The translations under genes were made by a program, and so were the position numbers. Positions 45,127 to 55,109 of a stretch of DNA of 64,000 nucleotides are shown piece after piece (positions within the stretch are counted from its first letter, which is position 1; every line of letters starts with the position of its first letter). The notes beneath the pieces were generated by a model. It saw nothing but the letters and a program-made list of their open reading frames with translations, had not been told where the DNA came from and searched no databases. This DNA comes from Pedobacter foliorum. Its GTDB lineage: Bacteria > Bacteroidota > Bacteroidia > Sphingobacteriales > Sphingobacteriaceae. Location: the NCBI RefSeq assembly GCF_013266735.1, contig NZ_JABSNU010000011.1:113457-177456 (forward strand), read 5' to 3'.

Positions 45127-45137
45127 ACTTTAAAATT

Positions 45138-45650
45138 ATGCAAAAAGAGGTTTTGTTTGAGGAAAATCAAAGATTTAAGCAATGGTGGCTTTGGCTTATT
45201 TTATTGGGGTCAGCCTCAGTTTTTCTTTATTGGGTTTGTAAGCAGTTACTACTCAAAACACAGGCTGGTGAAAATCCAATGGATGATGTGACATTGCTTA
45301 TATCGGCCGGAGGGATTATTTTAATTATTGTTCTGTTTTTTTCAACCAGGCTTAGTACTCAAATTAAAACTGATGGCATTTATTTGAAGTTCTTTCCATT
45401 TCACTGGTCGTACAAATATTACAGTAAAGATATGATTTCTAAGTGTTATGTAAGAACATATAGTCCATTGGGAGAGTATGGCGGATGGGGACTTCGTTAC
45501 AGTATCTCCGGTCATGGAATGGCCTATAATGTTTCAGGAAATAAAGGATTGCAATTGGAGCTCAATAATGGCAAGAAGATATTGATTGGTACCAATAAAC
45601 CTGCTGAACTTGATGAGGCTCTCATAAAGCTGAATAATAGCAATTCCTAA
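45138..45650 (+). CDS. Small two-helix membrane protein (DUF6141-like)
   Basis: The 170 residues have two hydrophobic helices (WWLWLILLGSASVFLYWV and LLISAGGIILIIVLFF), followed by a C-terminal soluble domain of about 90 residues (IYLKFFPFHWSYKYYSKDMISKCYVRTYSP) resembling PH-like bacterial domains. The family is probably DUF6141, from general pattern only. It lies 11 bp after the sigma-54 regulator and is closed by the terminator at 45670, so the two are probably cotranscribed. The function is unknown. Confidence 0.65.
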   Translation: MQKEVLFEENQRFKQWWLWLILLGSASVFLYWVCKQLLLKTQAGENPMDDVTLLISAGGIILIIVLFFSTRLSTQIKTDGIYLKFFPFHWSYKYYSKDMISKCYVRTYSPLGEYGGWGLRYSISGHGMAYNVSGNKGLQLELNNGKKILIGTNKPAELDEALIKLNNSNS

Positions 45651-45669
45651 TGATCTTATCATAATGATA

Positions 45670-45698
45670 AAAACCCTTCCAAAATGGAAGGGTTTTTT
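45670..45698 (+). terminator. Rho-independent terminator after the small membrane-protein gene
   Basis: Ten-base arms (45671-45680 and 45686-45695) with a 5-nt loop and a run of T residues to 45698. It lies 20 bp after the stop and separates the sigma-54 regulator unit from the kinase. The gap to 45875 otherwise has no visible gene. Confidence 0.88.
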
Positions 45699-45875
45699 AT
45701 TTCTATAACATTCTATTTTAAGCTTTTAGTGTTTTTATTGGCTGATAATCAACTTATTGGTGTTTCGGTTGTTGATGTGGTACATATGTTGGCTATAGAT
45801 TACTAAAAATATACTTGTTTCAGATTATTATGAGAACCGATATTTTTAACCAATTTTTACATAATATAAAATACA

Positions 45876-47630
45876 ATGAAAATAAAAACCAAATTACGCC
45901 TCGGATTCGGATTTCTATTCGTGGTTGTTCTCTTCTTCGGTGCAATTTCTTTGTACTGTATGAACAAGATTTCGGTTAGTTCAAAGGTAATTTTAAAAGA
46001 TAATTACGAAACATTAAGCTATACCCGCAAAATGCGAGCAATACTTGATGTAAATAATTTGCCGCTTCCGGCTAATGTATCAGCGCAATTTGCTGCATTA
46101 CTTGAATTGGAAGGTAAAAATATAACTGAGCCTGGTGAAGGCGCAGCTGTGGCTAGTTTAAACTCAGCTTATAAGGATATTGTTAATCCTGAAGCAACAA
46201 GTGCTAGTCGACAAGCTGCGGTAAGTAAGGCCAGACTTCAATTGAGTATTATTGATCAATTGAACATGAATGCAATAGTTAGGAAAAACGCTGCGGCACA
46301 GGTGGCTGTAGAAAGGGCTAGTATGTATTTAATTTTCGCAGCTTCTATGTGTTTTCTAATTCTGTTCTCTTTCATTGTCAATTTCCCTGGTTTTGTTGCT
46401 AACCCCTTACGTGAGTTCTCTGAAGCAATTAAAGAAATCAGTAAAAAGAATTACAAACAGCGCTTGCAGTTTAATGGATCAGATGAGTTTGCTGAACTTG
46501 CAATGTCTTTTAATACAATGGTGGCTGAGCTTAATAAATGGGAAAACAGTAACCTGGCTAAAGTTCAATCTGAAAAGCTTAGAATTGAAGCCATAATAGA
46601 GCAAATGCAGGATGCTATTATTGGGCTAAATGAAAAAAACGATGTGCTGTTTATGAATAAAGTTGCTGCACAATTGATTGGTATAAATGAGAAAGAAGTT
46701 ATTGGATTAAATGGCTTGGATCTAATGAAAAAAAATGATCTGCTAAACAGGATTTTGCAAAATGAAGGAGGCGAAAAATTAATGAAAATTTACGCTGATG
46801 AGAAGGAGTCTTATTTCCAATTGGAGCGTAGAAAAATTATAGTGCCAAGCTATAATGAAAACAATGAGCAGGCCACTGTGCAGACAGGAAAAGAAGCGGG
46901 GGAGGTTTATATTCTAAAAAACATTACCCAGTTTAAAGAGCTTGATGAAGCTAAAACTAACTTTATAGCAACAGTTTCTCATGAATTAAAAACCCCGATA
47001 TCATCCATAAAAATGAGCTTAAAATTAATGGATGATGAGCGGGTAGGAAGCATGAATCCCGAACAAAAAGAACTGGTTCAGCATATTAAAGAAGACTGTA
47101 GTCGCTTGCTAAAAATTACCAGCGAACTGTTAGATTTGGCTCAGGTCGAAACCGGTAATCTGCAACTAAATTTTGTAAAAACTGACCCTCGAAAAATAGC
47201 AATTTATGCTATGGATGCAGTAAGATTTCAGGCAGAGCAGAGGTCAATAGAATTGGAGCTGATCAGTAGAAATAATCTCCCTCAAATAAGTGTTGATATT
47301 GAAAAAACAGCATGGGTGCTAATCAATTTTCTCTCTAATGCCTTAAGGTACAGTTCAGAAAAATCTAAGGTTACAATTCAGGTTATTGAAACAGGAAAAA
47401 ACATAGAGTTCTCTGTTCGTGATTTTGGAAAAGGGATAGATGAACAGTATCAAAAGAGATTATTTGATAGATATTTTCAGGTACCAACCGATGGAAATAA
47501 TAAATCCGGATCAGGTTTGGGACTCGCAATATCAAAAGATTTTATCACTGCCGAAGGTGGCGAAATATGGGTTGAAAGTGCAATTGGAGAGGGTAGTAGG
47601 TTCTGTTTCTCTTTGCCGGTAGTTGATTAA
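45876..47630 (+). CDS. Membrane sensor histidine kinase with HAMP and PAS domains
   Basis: The 584 residues have TM1 near residues 9-30, a short periplasmic helical region, TM2 near 150-172, HAMP, a PAS-like region near 240-345, HisKA with FIATVSHELKTP (phosphoacceptor His369), and HATPase_c with N-box NFLSNALRYS, G1 DFGKGI and G2 GSGLGLAI. It is the nearest kinase to the sigma-54 response regulator at 43795 but has its own transcription unit. It resembles KinB/KdpD-neighbour HAMP kinases of Bacteroidota. The periplasmic signal is unknown. Confidence 0.93.
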   Translation: MKIKTKLRLGFGFLFVVVLFFGAISLYCMNKISVSSKVILKDNYETLSYTRKMRAILDVNNLPLPANVSAQFAALLELEGKNITEPGEGAAVASLNSAYKDIVNPEATSASRQAAVSKARLQLSIIDQLNMNAIVRKNAAAQVAVERASMYLIFAASMCFLILFSFIVNFPGFVANPLREFSEAIKEISKKNYKQRLQFNGSDEFAELAMSFNTMVAELNKWENSNLAKVQSEKLRIEAIIEQMQDAIIGLNEKNDVLFMNKVAAQLIGINEKEVIGLNGLDLMKKNDLLNRILQNEGGEKLMKIYADEKESYFQLERRKIIVPSYNENNEQATVQTGKEAGEVYILKNITQFKELDEAKTNFIATVSHELKTPISSIKMSLKLMDDERVGSMNPEQKELVQHIKEDCSRLLKITSELLDLAQVETGNLQLNFVKTDPRKIAIYAMDAVRFQAEQRSIELELISRNNLPQISVDIEKTAWVLINFLSNALRYSSEKSKVTIQVIETGKNIEFSVRDFGKGIDEQYQKRLFDRYFQVPTDGNNKSGSGLGLAISKDFITAEGGEIWVESAIGEGSRFCFSLPVVD

Positions 47631-47674
47631 TAGGTACTTATGTAGAGCCTAATTACAATAGAATTGCATAGAGA

Positions 47675-47705
47675 TTTGGATGGTATTGTTAAATTCATAC
47701 ATTTG
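47675..47705 (+). promoter_or_regulatory. Bacteroidota-type promoter for the second sigma/FecR/susCD locus
   Basis: TTTG at 47675-47678, a 19-bp spacer and TACATTTG at 47698-47705 match the primary-sigma consensus of Bacteroidota (TTTG about 19-21 bp before TAnnTTTG). The sigma-factor ATG at 47727 is 21 bp after the -7 element, giving a short leader. Confidence 0.75.
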
Positions 47706-47726
47706 AATTAATCAAATATAACCCCT

Positions 47727-48293
47727 ATGCCTAAACATTTACCCGACCTAAATAGTCTGATAAGTCATATTGCTTTATACAATAATGAGAACGCATATGA
47801 GAAGCTCTTCAAATCTTTGTTTCCTTCTTTATATCGTTTTTGCTTTTGTTTATTAAAGTCGAGAGAACTTTCGGAAGAGGTTGCGAGTGATGTGATGATT
47901 ACGCTGTGGCGGAACAGAGAAAAGTTATCGGAAGTAAGAAATATAAAAGTTTATGCTTTTGTAATTGCCCGTAATTTATCGTTAAATGTTCTTAACAAAC
48001 ATTCAAAACAGGAGTGGATTTCTCTTGATGATATTGATTTCGAAATTATTCTAGATAACTTGAATCCGGAGCAATTATTGATTAATGATGAATTGAAAAA
48101 GAAATTAGAAGGAGCAACTGAAAAACTACCTTCTCAATGCAAATTAGTTTTTAAACTGATTAAGGAAGATGGGTTAAGTTATAAGGAAACTGCATCCATT
48201 TTAAATATTTCTATTAAAACAGTTGATGCCCATTTGGTATCTGCAATAAAAAAAATGAGTACTGTTTTAAAAGCAGAGTTTAACCTTATGTAA
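47727..48293 (+). CDS. ECF RNA polymerase sigma factor, FecI-like
   Basis: The 188-residue sigma factor has region 2 at about residues 20-95 (YEKLFKSLFPSLYRF, LSEEVASDVMITLWRNREKL) and a region 4 helix-turn-helix at the C-terminus (SYKETASILNISIKTVDAHL). It is the first gene of the second sigma/FecR/SusC/SusD locus, 96 bp before the fecR-like gene. The upstream TTTG/TACATTTG promoter suggests housekeeping transcription of the sigma/anti-sigma genes, with substrate-dependent activation of susCD. It is not closely similar to the sigma factor at 2511. Confidence 0.93.
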   Translation: MPKHLPDLNSLISHIALYNNENAYEKLFKSLFPSLYRFCFCLLKSRELSEEVASDVMITLWRNREKLSEVRNIKVYAFVIARNLSLNVLNKHSKQEWISLDDIDFEIILDNLNPEQLLINDELKKKLEGATEKLPSQCKLVFKLIKEDGLSYKETASILNISIKTVDAHLVSAIKKMSTVLKAEFNLM

Positions 48294-48389
48294 ACAAAAC
48301 TTTTATTTTTTTTATAAAAGACTAGGGAGTTTTCTCGAAAACATTGTCCTATACATACAAACCAATATAAACCTATCCGGATTATCTGT

Positions 48390-49457
48390 ATGTATAAAAA
48401 CAGAATTATAGAACTGTTAGCTCGTAAATTAGCCTGTGAAGCAACGCAAAGTGAACTAGAAGAGCTGAATGACCTAATAACCAAGTATCCGGATTCCGTA
48501 TATTACGAAGAATTTTTAGCGCAAGTTTGGGAAAATTCGGATGAACCAACTGATGTTCCGGATGTAGAGCAGGCTTATTTACAACATAAATTTAAATTCA
48601 GCGAAGAATTCAGCCAAACTGAAGAACAATCTAAATCATTCAGTTTCAAAAAATACAAGAATATCATTGCTATAGCTGCGGTGTTGTTGGTTGTTGTAGC
48701 TGGATCTCTTTTTTATTTTAGCAGAGGAGATAAGTTTTCTCCAGATACCCAGATTGTTGCCGGAAAGGGCATCCGTAAAAAAATAAAGCTTCCGGATGGC
48801 ACCATGGTTTGGCTTAATTCCGACAGTAAACTTTCTTATGAGAGTGATATCAATCAAAAAAAGCGACGGATTGTTTATCTCGTAGGCGAGGCTTTTTTCG
48901 ATGTAGCACATCGTCAATCTCAGTCCTTTATTGTTCGTACTGATAAAATTTGCGTAAAAGTTTTAGGAACAGCATTCAACATTAAAGCCTATCCCATTGA
49001 TAAAAAGTCGGAGGCTACACTTATCCGTGGCTCAATTGAACTTTCAGTAAACGACAGATCAGAACAAAAGATATTACTAAGTCCCTCAGAAAAATTTGCA
49101 TTGGTTGAAGATAAAAAGGTAACACGTACAAAGTCTAATACCTTACCAGACCTGCCTAAAGACATCACCTTAATGATCCAACATGTGGTGCCTGTGCGTA
49201 TCGGTGATACCGAGTATATAGAAGAAACTTCATGGCGTGATAGCCAGCTCGTATTTCAGAATGAATCTTTAGAAGATCTGAAACCAAAACTAGAACGCTG
49301 GTTTAATGTACAGATCAAGTTTGAAATAGAACAATCAAAATCTTATCGCTTTACAGGTGTATTTAAAAACGAAACACTCGAAGAAACCCTGAAAGCAATG
49401 CAATTAATCAAACCGTTTAAATTTAAACTTAAAGAACATGACCTGATCATTTACTAA
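48390..49457 (+). CDS. FecR-family anti-sigma factor with DUF4974 tail
   Basis: The 355 residues include a cytosolic N-terminal segment, one membrane helix near residues 90-110 (NIIAIAAVLLVVVAGSLFYF) and a periplasmic FecR domain (KLPDGTMVWLNSDSKLSY, VKVLGTAFNIKAYP). A DUF4974 tail follows (FQNESLEDLKPKLERWFNVQ). It should hold the sigma factor encoded upstream and respond to the STN domain of the SusC encoded downstream. The gap to the SusC start contains a short GTAGC-type hairpin and no terminator. Confidence 0.93.
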   Translation: MYKNRIIELLARKLACEATQSELEELNDLITKYPDSVYYEEFLAQVWENSDEPTDVPDVEQAYLQHKFKFSEEFSQTEEQSKSFSFKKYKNIIAIAAVLLVVVAGSLFYFSRGDKFSPDTQIVAGKGIRKKIKLPDGTMVWLNSDSKLSYESDINQKKRRIVYLVGEAFFDVAHRQSQSFIVRTDKICVKVLGTAFNIKAYPIDKKSEATLIRGSIELSVNDRSEQKILLSPSEKFALVEDKKVTRTKSNTLPDLPKDITLMIQHVVPVRIGDTEYIEETSWRDSQLVFQNESLEDLKPKLERWFNVQIKFEIEQSKSYRFTGVFKNETLEETLKAMQLIKPFKFKLKEHDLIIY

Positions 49458-49561
49458 ACAAAAAAGGGAGTTAAATGCGGCTAACATTTCTCTCCCCCTA
49501 AACCTTCATGAGTAGCTAAGTGCTACTATTACAGATTTTTAACTTTGAAATTCACAAATCT

Positions 49562-52500
49562 ATGAAAAAAAAAGAACTGTGCAATAAAGTTCTATGTGCC
49601 AACTTTCCAAAAAAAAAACTATTAATGATGCTAAACTGGATCTTTGTTTCATCGTTCCTCTTATGTTTGCAGGTATCAGCGTCCACCTTCTCTCAGGGTA
49701 CAAAGGTTGATTTAGAGCTCCATGGGGTCAAATTAAAGGAAGCACTCAACGTGCTGGAAAAGAAAGGAAATATACGTCTGCTGTACAGCGAAGACGACCT
49801 TTCAGGTAGTAAAAATGTTACGATTATAAAGAATCAGATCTTTGTTGCTGACGCCCTGTTGTTACTGTTAAAGAACACGAATCTGGAGTTTCAGGAATTG
49901 GAAGACAATCTGGTTGTAATAAGATTGAAAAACACTTGGGCTGCCGATATTTTGGTGAAAGGTCTGGTTACGGATGCCAATGGAAGTGGCATCCCCGGAG
50001 TAAGTATTAAATTAAAAGGAAGCGAAATTGCTTCAACTACAGATGCAACTGGTAAGTACAATATCAAAGTTCCGGAGAATGGAACGCTGGTATTCTCCTA
50101 CATGGGGTTTCAAACACAGGAAATAGCTGTTAATAAGCAAAATACAATTGATGTTAAACTGGTAGAAAGTGCAGAAAACCTTTCTGAAATTGTTGTTGTT
50201 GGTTATGGCACACAGAAAAAAGCTGTCGTTTCCGGAGCTGTAACTTCAGTTAAAGGGGCTGAGCTGGCAAAAACACCAACTGTAAACCTTTCTAACTCTT
50301 TGGCTGGTCGTTTGCCGGGTGTAACCGCTGTTCAAACAGGTGGTGAACCAGGGTATGACGGCTCAACCATTCGCATTAGGGGAGTAAACTCATTAGGAAA
50401 TAGTGATGCGTTAATTGTTATTGATGGAGTGCCTAACAGAGCAGGTGGCTTAGAACGTTTAAATCCAAATGATGTTGAAAGTGTTTCTGTTCTAAAGGAT
50501 GCCTCGGCTGCTATTTATGGTTCAAGGGCAGCAAATGGTGTTATCTTAATTACAACCAAACAAGGGAAATCGGGCAAGCCTCAGCTTTCTTATGATTATA
50601 GTTATGGTTTACAACAACCTACAAGAGTCCCAAAAATGTCTAATTCTTCTCAGTATGCAGAAATTTTGAACGAATTAAACATATTTGGGTCGGATTTACC
50701 TCAGGATCAATGGGGTGCTGCCTGGAAGGCATTTAAAGAAACAGGTTCTTATAAGCGCCCTGATAATGGAAATACCATTACTGCAGCTTACAGCCCAGAT
50801 GAGATGCAGAAATTACGTGATGGTTCTGATCCTTTGAGATACCCAAATACAGATTGGTTTAATACCTCACTTAAAAATTGGTCGCCGCAACAAAGACATA
50901 ACCTACAAATAAATGGGGGAGGCGAAAACATAAAATACCTTATCTCATTAGGCTATTTAGATCAGGATGGTTATTATAGAAAATCTGCGACGGGCTATCA
51001 GCAGTATGACATGAGGATTAACCTCGAAGCAAATATTAATAAGTATGTTACAGCAACATTAGGTGTTACCGGCAGAGAAGAAATGCGTAATTTCCCAACA
51101 GTTAGTGCTGGAGATGTATTTAGGATGATCATGCGCGGAAAGCCTACAGAAATCGAGGTTTGGCCAAATGGTTTACCTGGACCAGATATTGAATACGGAT
51201 ATAATCCTTATGTAACAACTACAGATCTTACAGGCTATGATAGAGATCGCAGAGATTACTTGCAGACTACCGGAAAAGTAGAAATCAGAGTGCCGTGGGT
51301 AGATGGTTTAAAATTAACAGGAACAGCCTCTATCGATAAATTTGCAGGCAGACGGAAGAGATGGCAAACACCATGGACACTTTATTACTGGGATAAGAAA
51401 TCTTTTGAAGCAGATGGCGTAACACCTGTATTAACAGGAAGTGTACGTTCTGAGCGGACCGATGCCAGTTTAACTGAAACAGCCGGTGCGCAGCTGGCAG
51501 TAAATCTAACGGGATTGGTTAACTATGATAAAAAAATAGGCGAGCACAGTCTTAGTTTATTGGCTGGTGTAACAAGAGAAAAGGTTGATAATGATGGATT
51601 TTCTGCTTTCAGAAGATATTTCCTTTCTACCGCTTTACAGGAATTGTTAGCGGGTAGTGATAAGGAGCAATCTATAAATAACCTTACCGGTGATCCATAT
51701 GGTTTGTATAAAAGAGCTAGGTTAAGCTATTTTGGAAGGGCTGGTTATAATTACAAAGAAAAATACCTTGCTGAATTCCTTTGGAGGTTTGACGGTTCTT
51801 ATATTTTTCCTAAAGACAAACGTTTCGGATTCTTCCCGGGAGTTTCACTAGGTTGGAGATTATCAGAGGAGCCTTTCTTTAAAGAGAATGTAAGTTTTGT
51901 AAACAACTTAAAAATCAGAGGTTCGTGGGGTCAGATGGGTGCAGAAGCGTACGATGGTACTACTTTGGCCGAATATCAGTACTTGAGTACCATGGGCTTT
52001 GGGAATTATGTAATCAACGATCAGTTGAGTCAAACCTTATTCGAAACCAGGGTTCCTAACTTAGATTTCGGATGGGAAGTAGGAAACAACTCTAACGTTG
52101 GTTTAGATGCTTCATTCTTAGATAATAAATTGAGTTTCGAGTTTGATGCTTTTTATAACAAGCGTACCAAAATTTTAATTTCAAGAGGTAATTCTATACC
52201 GGGTAGTTCTGGTATTACAGACAAGCTACCTCCTGTAAATCTTGGAAAGGTAAACAACAGAGGTTTTGAATTTAAGTTGAGCTACAATGATCATGTTGGT
52301 GAGTTTAATTACGGTGTAAGTGTCAATGGCGGGTACGCGAAAAACAAGATCATATTCTGGGATGAAACACCTGGCGCACCTGCATGGCAACGCTCAACAG
52401 GGATGCCTACAGGAACTGAATTGGCCTACTTATACGATGGCGTGTTTAAAGATCAGGCAGAAATTAATGCAAATAAGATAAATTATGGTGCCCTAACCAA

Positions 52501-53074
52501 TAATCTATTGCCAGGGGATATGAAATTTAAAGATTACAATGGTGATGGTAAAATTGATGGTGATGACAAGATTAGAATGGACAAAACCAGCACTCCAACC
52601 TTTACCGGAGGTTTCAACCTGAATTTATCTTATAAGAATTTCGATCTGTCGGCATTAGTTCAAGGAGCTACCGGTGGTGTACAAATTGTTGGACTAACAG
52701 AGTCTGGTGATATAGGTAACTTCCTGGAGTGGTCATATAAAAATCGTTGGACAATCGATAATCCAAGTAGCGAATTCCCACGTCTATCTAATCGTGGTAA
52801 AACCTATTATACGGATTTCAACAATGCAGCCCGTAATACTTATTGGGTACGTAGCAACAATTATATCAGGTTAAAAAATGTAGAATTAGGTTACACACTC
52901 TCTACTGAATTGTGTAAAAGAGTAGGCTTAAGTGCTGTTCGGGTTTATGTGAATGGGTTAAATCTTGTAACGCTCGATAAGATTAAGATCTGGGATCCGG
53001 AATCAACCAATTCAAGTGCCCAGTATTATCCGCAGGCAAGAGTTATCAATACCGGAATTAAGGCTACTTTTTAA
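49562..53074 (+). CDS. SusC/RagA-family TonB-dependent transporter with STN signalling domain
   Basis: The frame opens at 49520, but the ATG at 49562 gives a 1170-residue protein with an n-region of about 20 residues before the signal helix (MLNWIFVSSFLLCLQVSAS). Domains in order: STN at about residues 55-110 (LKEALNVLEKKGNIRLLYSED), CarboxypepD_reg-like at about 128-205 (VKGLVTDANGSGIPGVSI), VGYGTQKK linker, a plug with LAGRLPGV and IYGSRAANGVILITT, then a barrel ending in KATF. It is the outer-membrane transporter of the locus and the signal source for the FecR/sigma pair. It is not a close paralogue of the SusC at 4327. The susD follows after 27 bp. Confidence 0.95.
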   Translation: MKKKELCNKVLCANFPKKKLLMMLNWIFVSSFLLCLQVSASTFSQGTKVDLELHGVKLKEALNVLEKKGNIRLLYSEDDLSGSKNVTIIKNQIFVADALLLLLKNTNLEFQELEDNLVVIRLKNTWAADILVKGLVTDANGSGIPGVSIKLKGSEIASTTDATGKYNIKVPENGTLVFSYMGFQTQEIAVNKQNTIDVKLVESAENLSEIVVVGYGTQKKAVVSGAVTSVKGAELAKTPTVNLSNSLAGRLPGVTAVQTGGEPGYDGSTIRIRGVNSLGNSDALIVIDGVPNRAGGLERLNPNDVESVSVLKDASAAIYGSRAANGVILITTKQGKSGKPQLSYDYSYGLQQPTRVPKMSNSSQYAEILNELNIFGSDLPQDQWGAAWKAFKETGSYKRPDNGNTITAAYSPDEMQKLRDGSDPLRYPNTDWFNTSLKNWSPQQRHNLQINGGGENIKYLISLGYLDQDGYYRKSATGYQQYDMRINLEANINKYVTATLGVTGREEMRNFPTVSAGDVFRMIMRGKPTEIEVWPNGLPGPDIEYGYNPYVTTTDLTGYDRDRRDYLQTTGKVEIRVPWVDGLKLTGTASIDKFAGRRKRWQTPWTLYYWDKKSFEADGVTPVLTGSVRSERTDASLTETAGAQLAVNLTGLVNYDKKIGEHSLSLLAGVTREKVDNDGFSAFRRYFLSTALQELLAGSDKEQSINNLTGDPYGLYKRARLSYFGRAGYNYKEKYLAEFLWRFDGSYIFPKDKRFGFFPGVSLGWRLSEEPFFKENVSFVNNLKIRGSWGQMGAEAYDGTTLAEYQYLSTMGFGNYVINDQLSQTLFETRVPNLDFGWEVGNNSNVGLDASFLDNKLSFEFDAFYNKRTKILISRGNSIPGSSGITDKLPPVNLGKVNNRGFEFKLSYNDHVGEFNYGVSVNGGYAKNKIIFWDETPGAPAWQRSTGMPTGTELAYLYDGVFKDQAEINANKINYGALTNNLLPGDMKFKDYNGDGKIDGDDKIRMDKTSTPTFTGGFNLNLSYKNFDLSALVQGATGGVQIVGLTESGDIGNFLEWSYKNRWTIDNPSSEFPRLSNRGKTYYTDFNNAARNTYWVRSNNYIRLKNVELGYTLSTELCKRVGLSAVRVYVNGLNLVTLDKIKIWDPESTNSSAQYYPQARVINTGIKATF

Positions 53075-53101
53075 ATTTAGAGGAATTAAAAACATTTTTA
53101 T

Positions 53102-54994
53102 ATGAAACCTATTAATAGAAATACATACATATTTTCCATTGCCCTTATGTCCATTTTTGGATCAGGTTGCAAAAAAGACTTTCTGGCAGTAGAACCACCT
53201 GATAAAATATCTTCTGCACTGGTATGGAAAGATCCTGTTTTAGCTCAGGCTTTTGTTACTGAAATTTATAACGGATTGAGTGTTGGCGGTTTTTCAGAAG
53301 AAATGCTGTCTTCAGTATCTGATGAGTCGCTTTTTACTCACCCAAATAGGGGGATAGATCTTGTTAATGCAGGGACAATTAACCCTACAACATTAGGATG
53401 GGTTAATGATACATGGGGTTATAATCCAATGTATAATCGCATTCGTGCTTGTAATATCACCATTGAGAGATTAACAGGAACAGATAATGCAATAAATGAT
53501 CAATCTGTTAAAGACCAATTGCTTGGTCAGGCATATTTTTTAAGGGGCTATTTCTATCAGCAGCTTCTTCGTTATTATGGAGCAGTGCCACTTATTTCTA
53601 AAAGTTATGCGCTATCAGATGACTTTAAAGTGAAAAGAAATACATATGAAGAGTGTGTAAACTTTATCGTTAAAGATTGCGAAGAGTCTATCCGACTATT
53701 GACCGGAAAAGGTATGCAAAAAGGTCAAACTACCTCATTGGCAGGAATGGCATTAAAAGCACGCGTGTTACTTTATGCAGCAAGTGATTTGCATGATAAA
53801 GCCAAAACAGCAGCAAATGAGGATGTTAATAAACTTCTTAGTACGTACCCACAAGAACAGCAAGCCTATTTTGTTTATCCTTCAGGAGATCAGTTGGAAC
53901 GTTGGAAATTAGCTCGCGATGCTGCCAAGGCTGTTATGGATGCTGGATCAGGATATAAACTAAACCTTACTGGCAAAGTTTCGGCAGAAGAGGGACGTGT
54001 AAACTATAAAAGTATAGCCATGGGTGGTGCAAGTAAAGCTCCCGGAATTGATGCGTCTGCCGCTTCTGAGTTGATTTTTGCAAGGTATTTTATAGATCGT
54101 AGTGATATGCGTTTTGGCAGGGCCAATGGACCTAATGGCTATCATAACTGGGCTGGTAATACCCCAATCGGTTTACTGGTTGATGATTACGATATGACTG
54201 ATGGTACAAAGTTTAGCTGGACAAATCCGGCACAGAAAGCTGATCCTTATAAAAATCGTGATCCACGCTTTTATGCTACTGTTTTGTATGATGGGGCAGG
54301 TTGGAAACCGAGGAATAAGATTTCTGGCGATGTAGATCCTGCAAATCAGATTCAAACAGGTGAATATGATTTAGTGGTAGATAATAAAACAATTCGCTTT
54401 AAAGGGTTGGATACCCGCGGTAGCTCTATTGAAAACTGGAATGGTAGCTGGACAGGCTATTACATGCAGAAATTTATAGATTCGGATCCAAACATTGTTG
54501 ATGCTTCAATGCCTCAATTTGTGCCATGGCCATTCTTTAGATATACCGAGGCGGTGTTAAATTATGTTGAAGCAAGTATTGAACTTAATGACCTTGGCCC
54601 TGCGGTGGAATGGTTAAATCGTATTCGTTTCAGAGCGGGAATGCCTGCTATAGTTGGCGGTTCAAAAGAAGAATTGAAGCAGATATATCGTCATGAAAGA
54701 AGAATTGAAATGGTGTATGAAGAACAACGTTACCATGATACTCGTCGTTGGATGATCGCTAAGGAAACACTAGGCAGAAAAACCAATTACATTAAGGTTT
54801 CTGGTACTTTTAAACCAGGTAAAACAATGAGTCAGCCTTATCATTACGATGCATCTGTTTACGATTATACTTATACACCTACAGTTGAAACGGCACAAGA
54901 AAACCGTGAATGGGCTAATAAGCTATATTTTAGACCGTTTAGTCGTGATGAAATCAATAGAAATAGTGAGTTAAAACAAAACCCGGGCTATTAA
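53102..54994 (+). CDS. SusD/RagB-family nutrient-binding lipoprotein
   Basis: This partner of the SusC encoded 27 bp upstream has 630 residues and a lipobox GSGC (Cys23). Family blocks include QAYFLRGYFYQQLLRYYGAVP, RIRFRAGMPAI, the HERRIEMVYEEQRYHDTRRW segment and a C-terminal RPFSRDEINRN motif. The length and the insertions near residues 250-430 are larger than in the two SusD proteins near the left edge. No glycosidase gene accompanies this locus, so its substrate could be protein- or siderophore-derived as well as a glycan. A perfect hairpin terminator follows at 55014. Confidence 0.94.
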   Translation: MKPINRNTYIFSIALMSIFGSGCKKDFLAVEPPDKISSALVWKDPVLAQAFVTEIYNGLSVGGFSEEMLSSVSDESLFTHPNRGIDLVNAGTINPTTLGWVNDTWGYNPMYNRIRACNITIERLTGTDNAINDQSVKDQLLGQAYFLRGYFYQQLLRYYGAVPLISKSYALSDDFKVKRNTYEECVNFIVKDCEESIRLLTGKGMQKGQTTSLAGMALKARVLLYAASDLHDKAKTAANEDVNKLLSTYPQEQQAYFVYPSGDQLERWKLARDAAKAVMDAGSGYKLNLTGKVSAEEGRVNYKSIAMGGASKAPGIDASAASELIFARYFIDRSDMRFGRANGPNGYHNWAGNTPIGLLVDDYDMTDGTKFSWTNPAQKADPYKNRDPRFYATVLYDGAGWKPRNKISGDVDPANQIQTGEYDLVVDNKTIRFKGLDTRGSSIENWNGSWTGYYMQKFIDSDPNIVDASMPQFVPWPFFRYTEAVLNYVEASIELNDLGPAVEWLNRIRFRAGMPAIVGGSKEELKQIYRHERRIEMVYEEQRYHDTRRWMIAKETLGRKTNYIKVSGTFKPGKTMSQPYHYDASVYDYTYTPTVETAQENREWANKLYFRPFSRDEINRNSELKQNPGY

Positions 54995-55013
54995 ATAAGC
55001 GCTCAATACAGTG

Positions 55014-55044
55014 AGGGCTATCCAAATTTGGATAGCCCTTTTTT
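55014..55044 (+). terminator. Rho-independent terminator after the second susD
   Basis: Perfect 10-bp arms (55014-55023 and 55030-55039) around a 6-nt AAATTT loop with a T-tract (55039-55044). It closes the sigma/FecR/susCD unit. Confidence 0.92.
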
Positions 55045-55109
55045 ATTGTTATGTAGTAATTAAAACACGAAGTTTTCTATATTAGTCTTGAACCAAATAT
55101 TAGAACTAC

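Noticed and set aside
49540..49547. TAACTTTG matching the -7 consensus just before susC at 49562.
   Set aside because: No -33 TTTG is present and the implied leader would be only a few bases. More likely a chance match in A+T-rich DNA.
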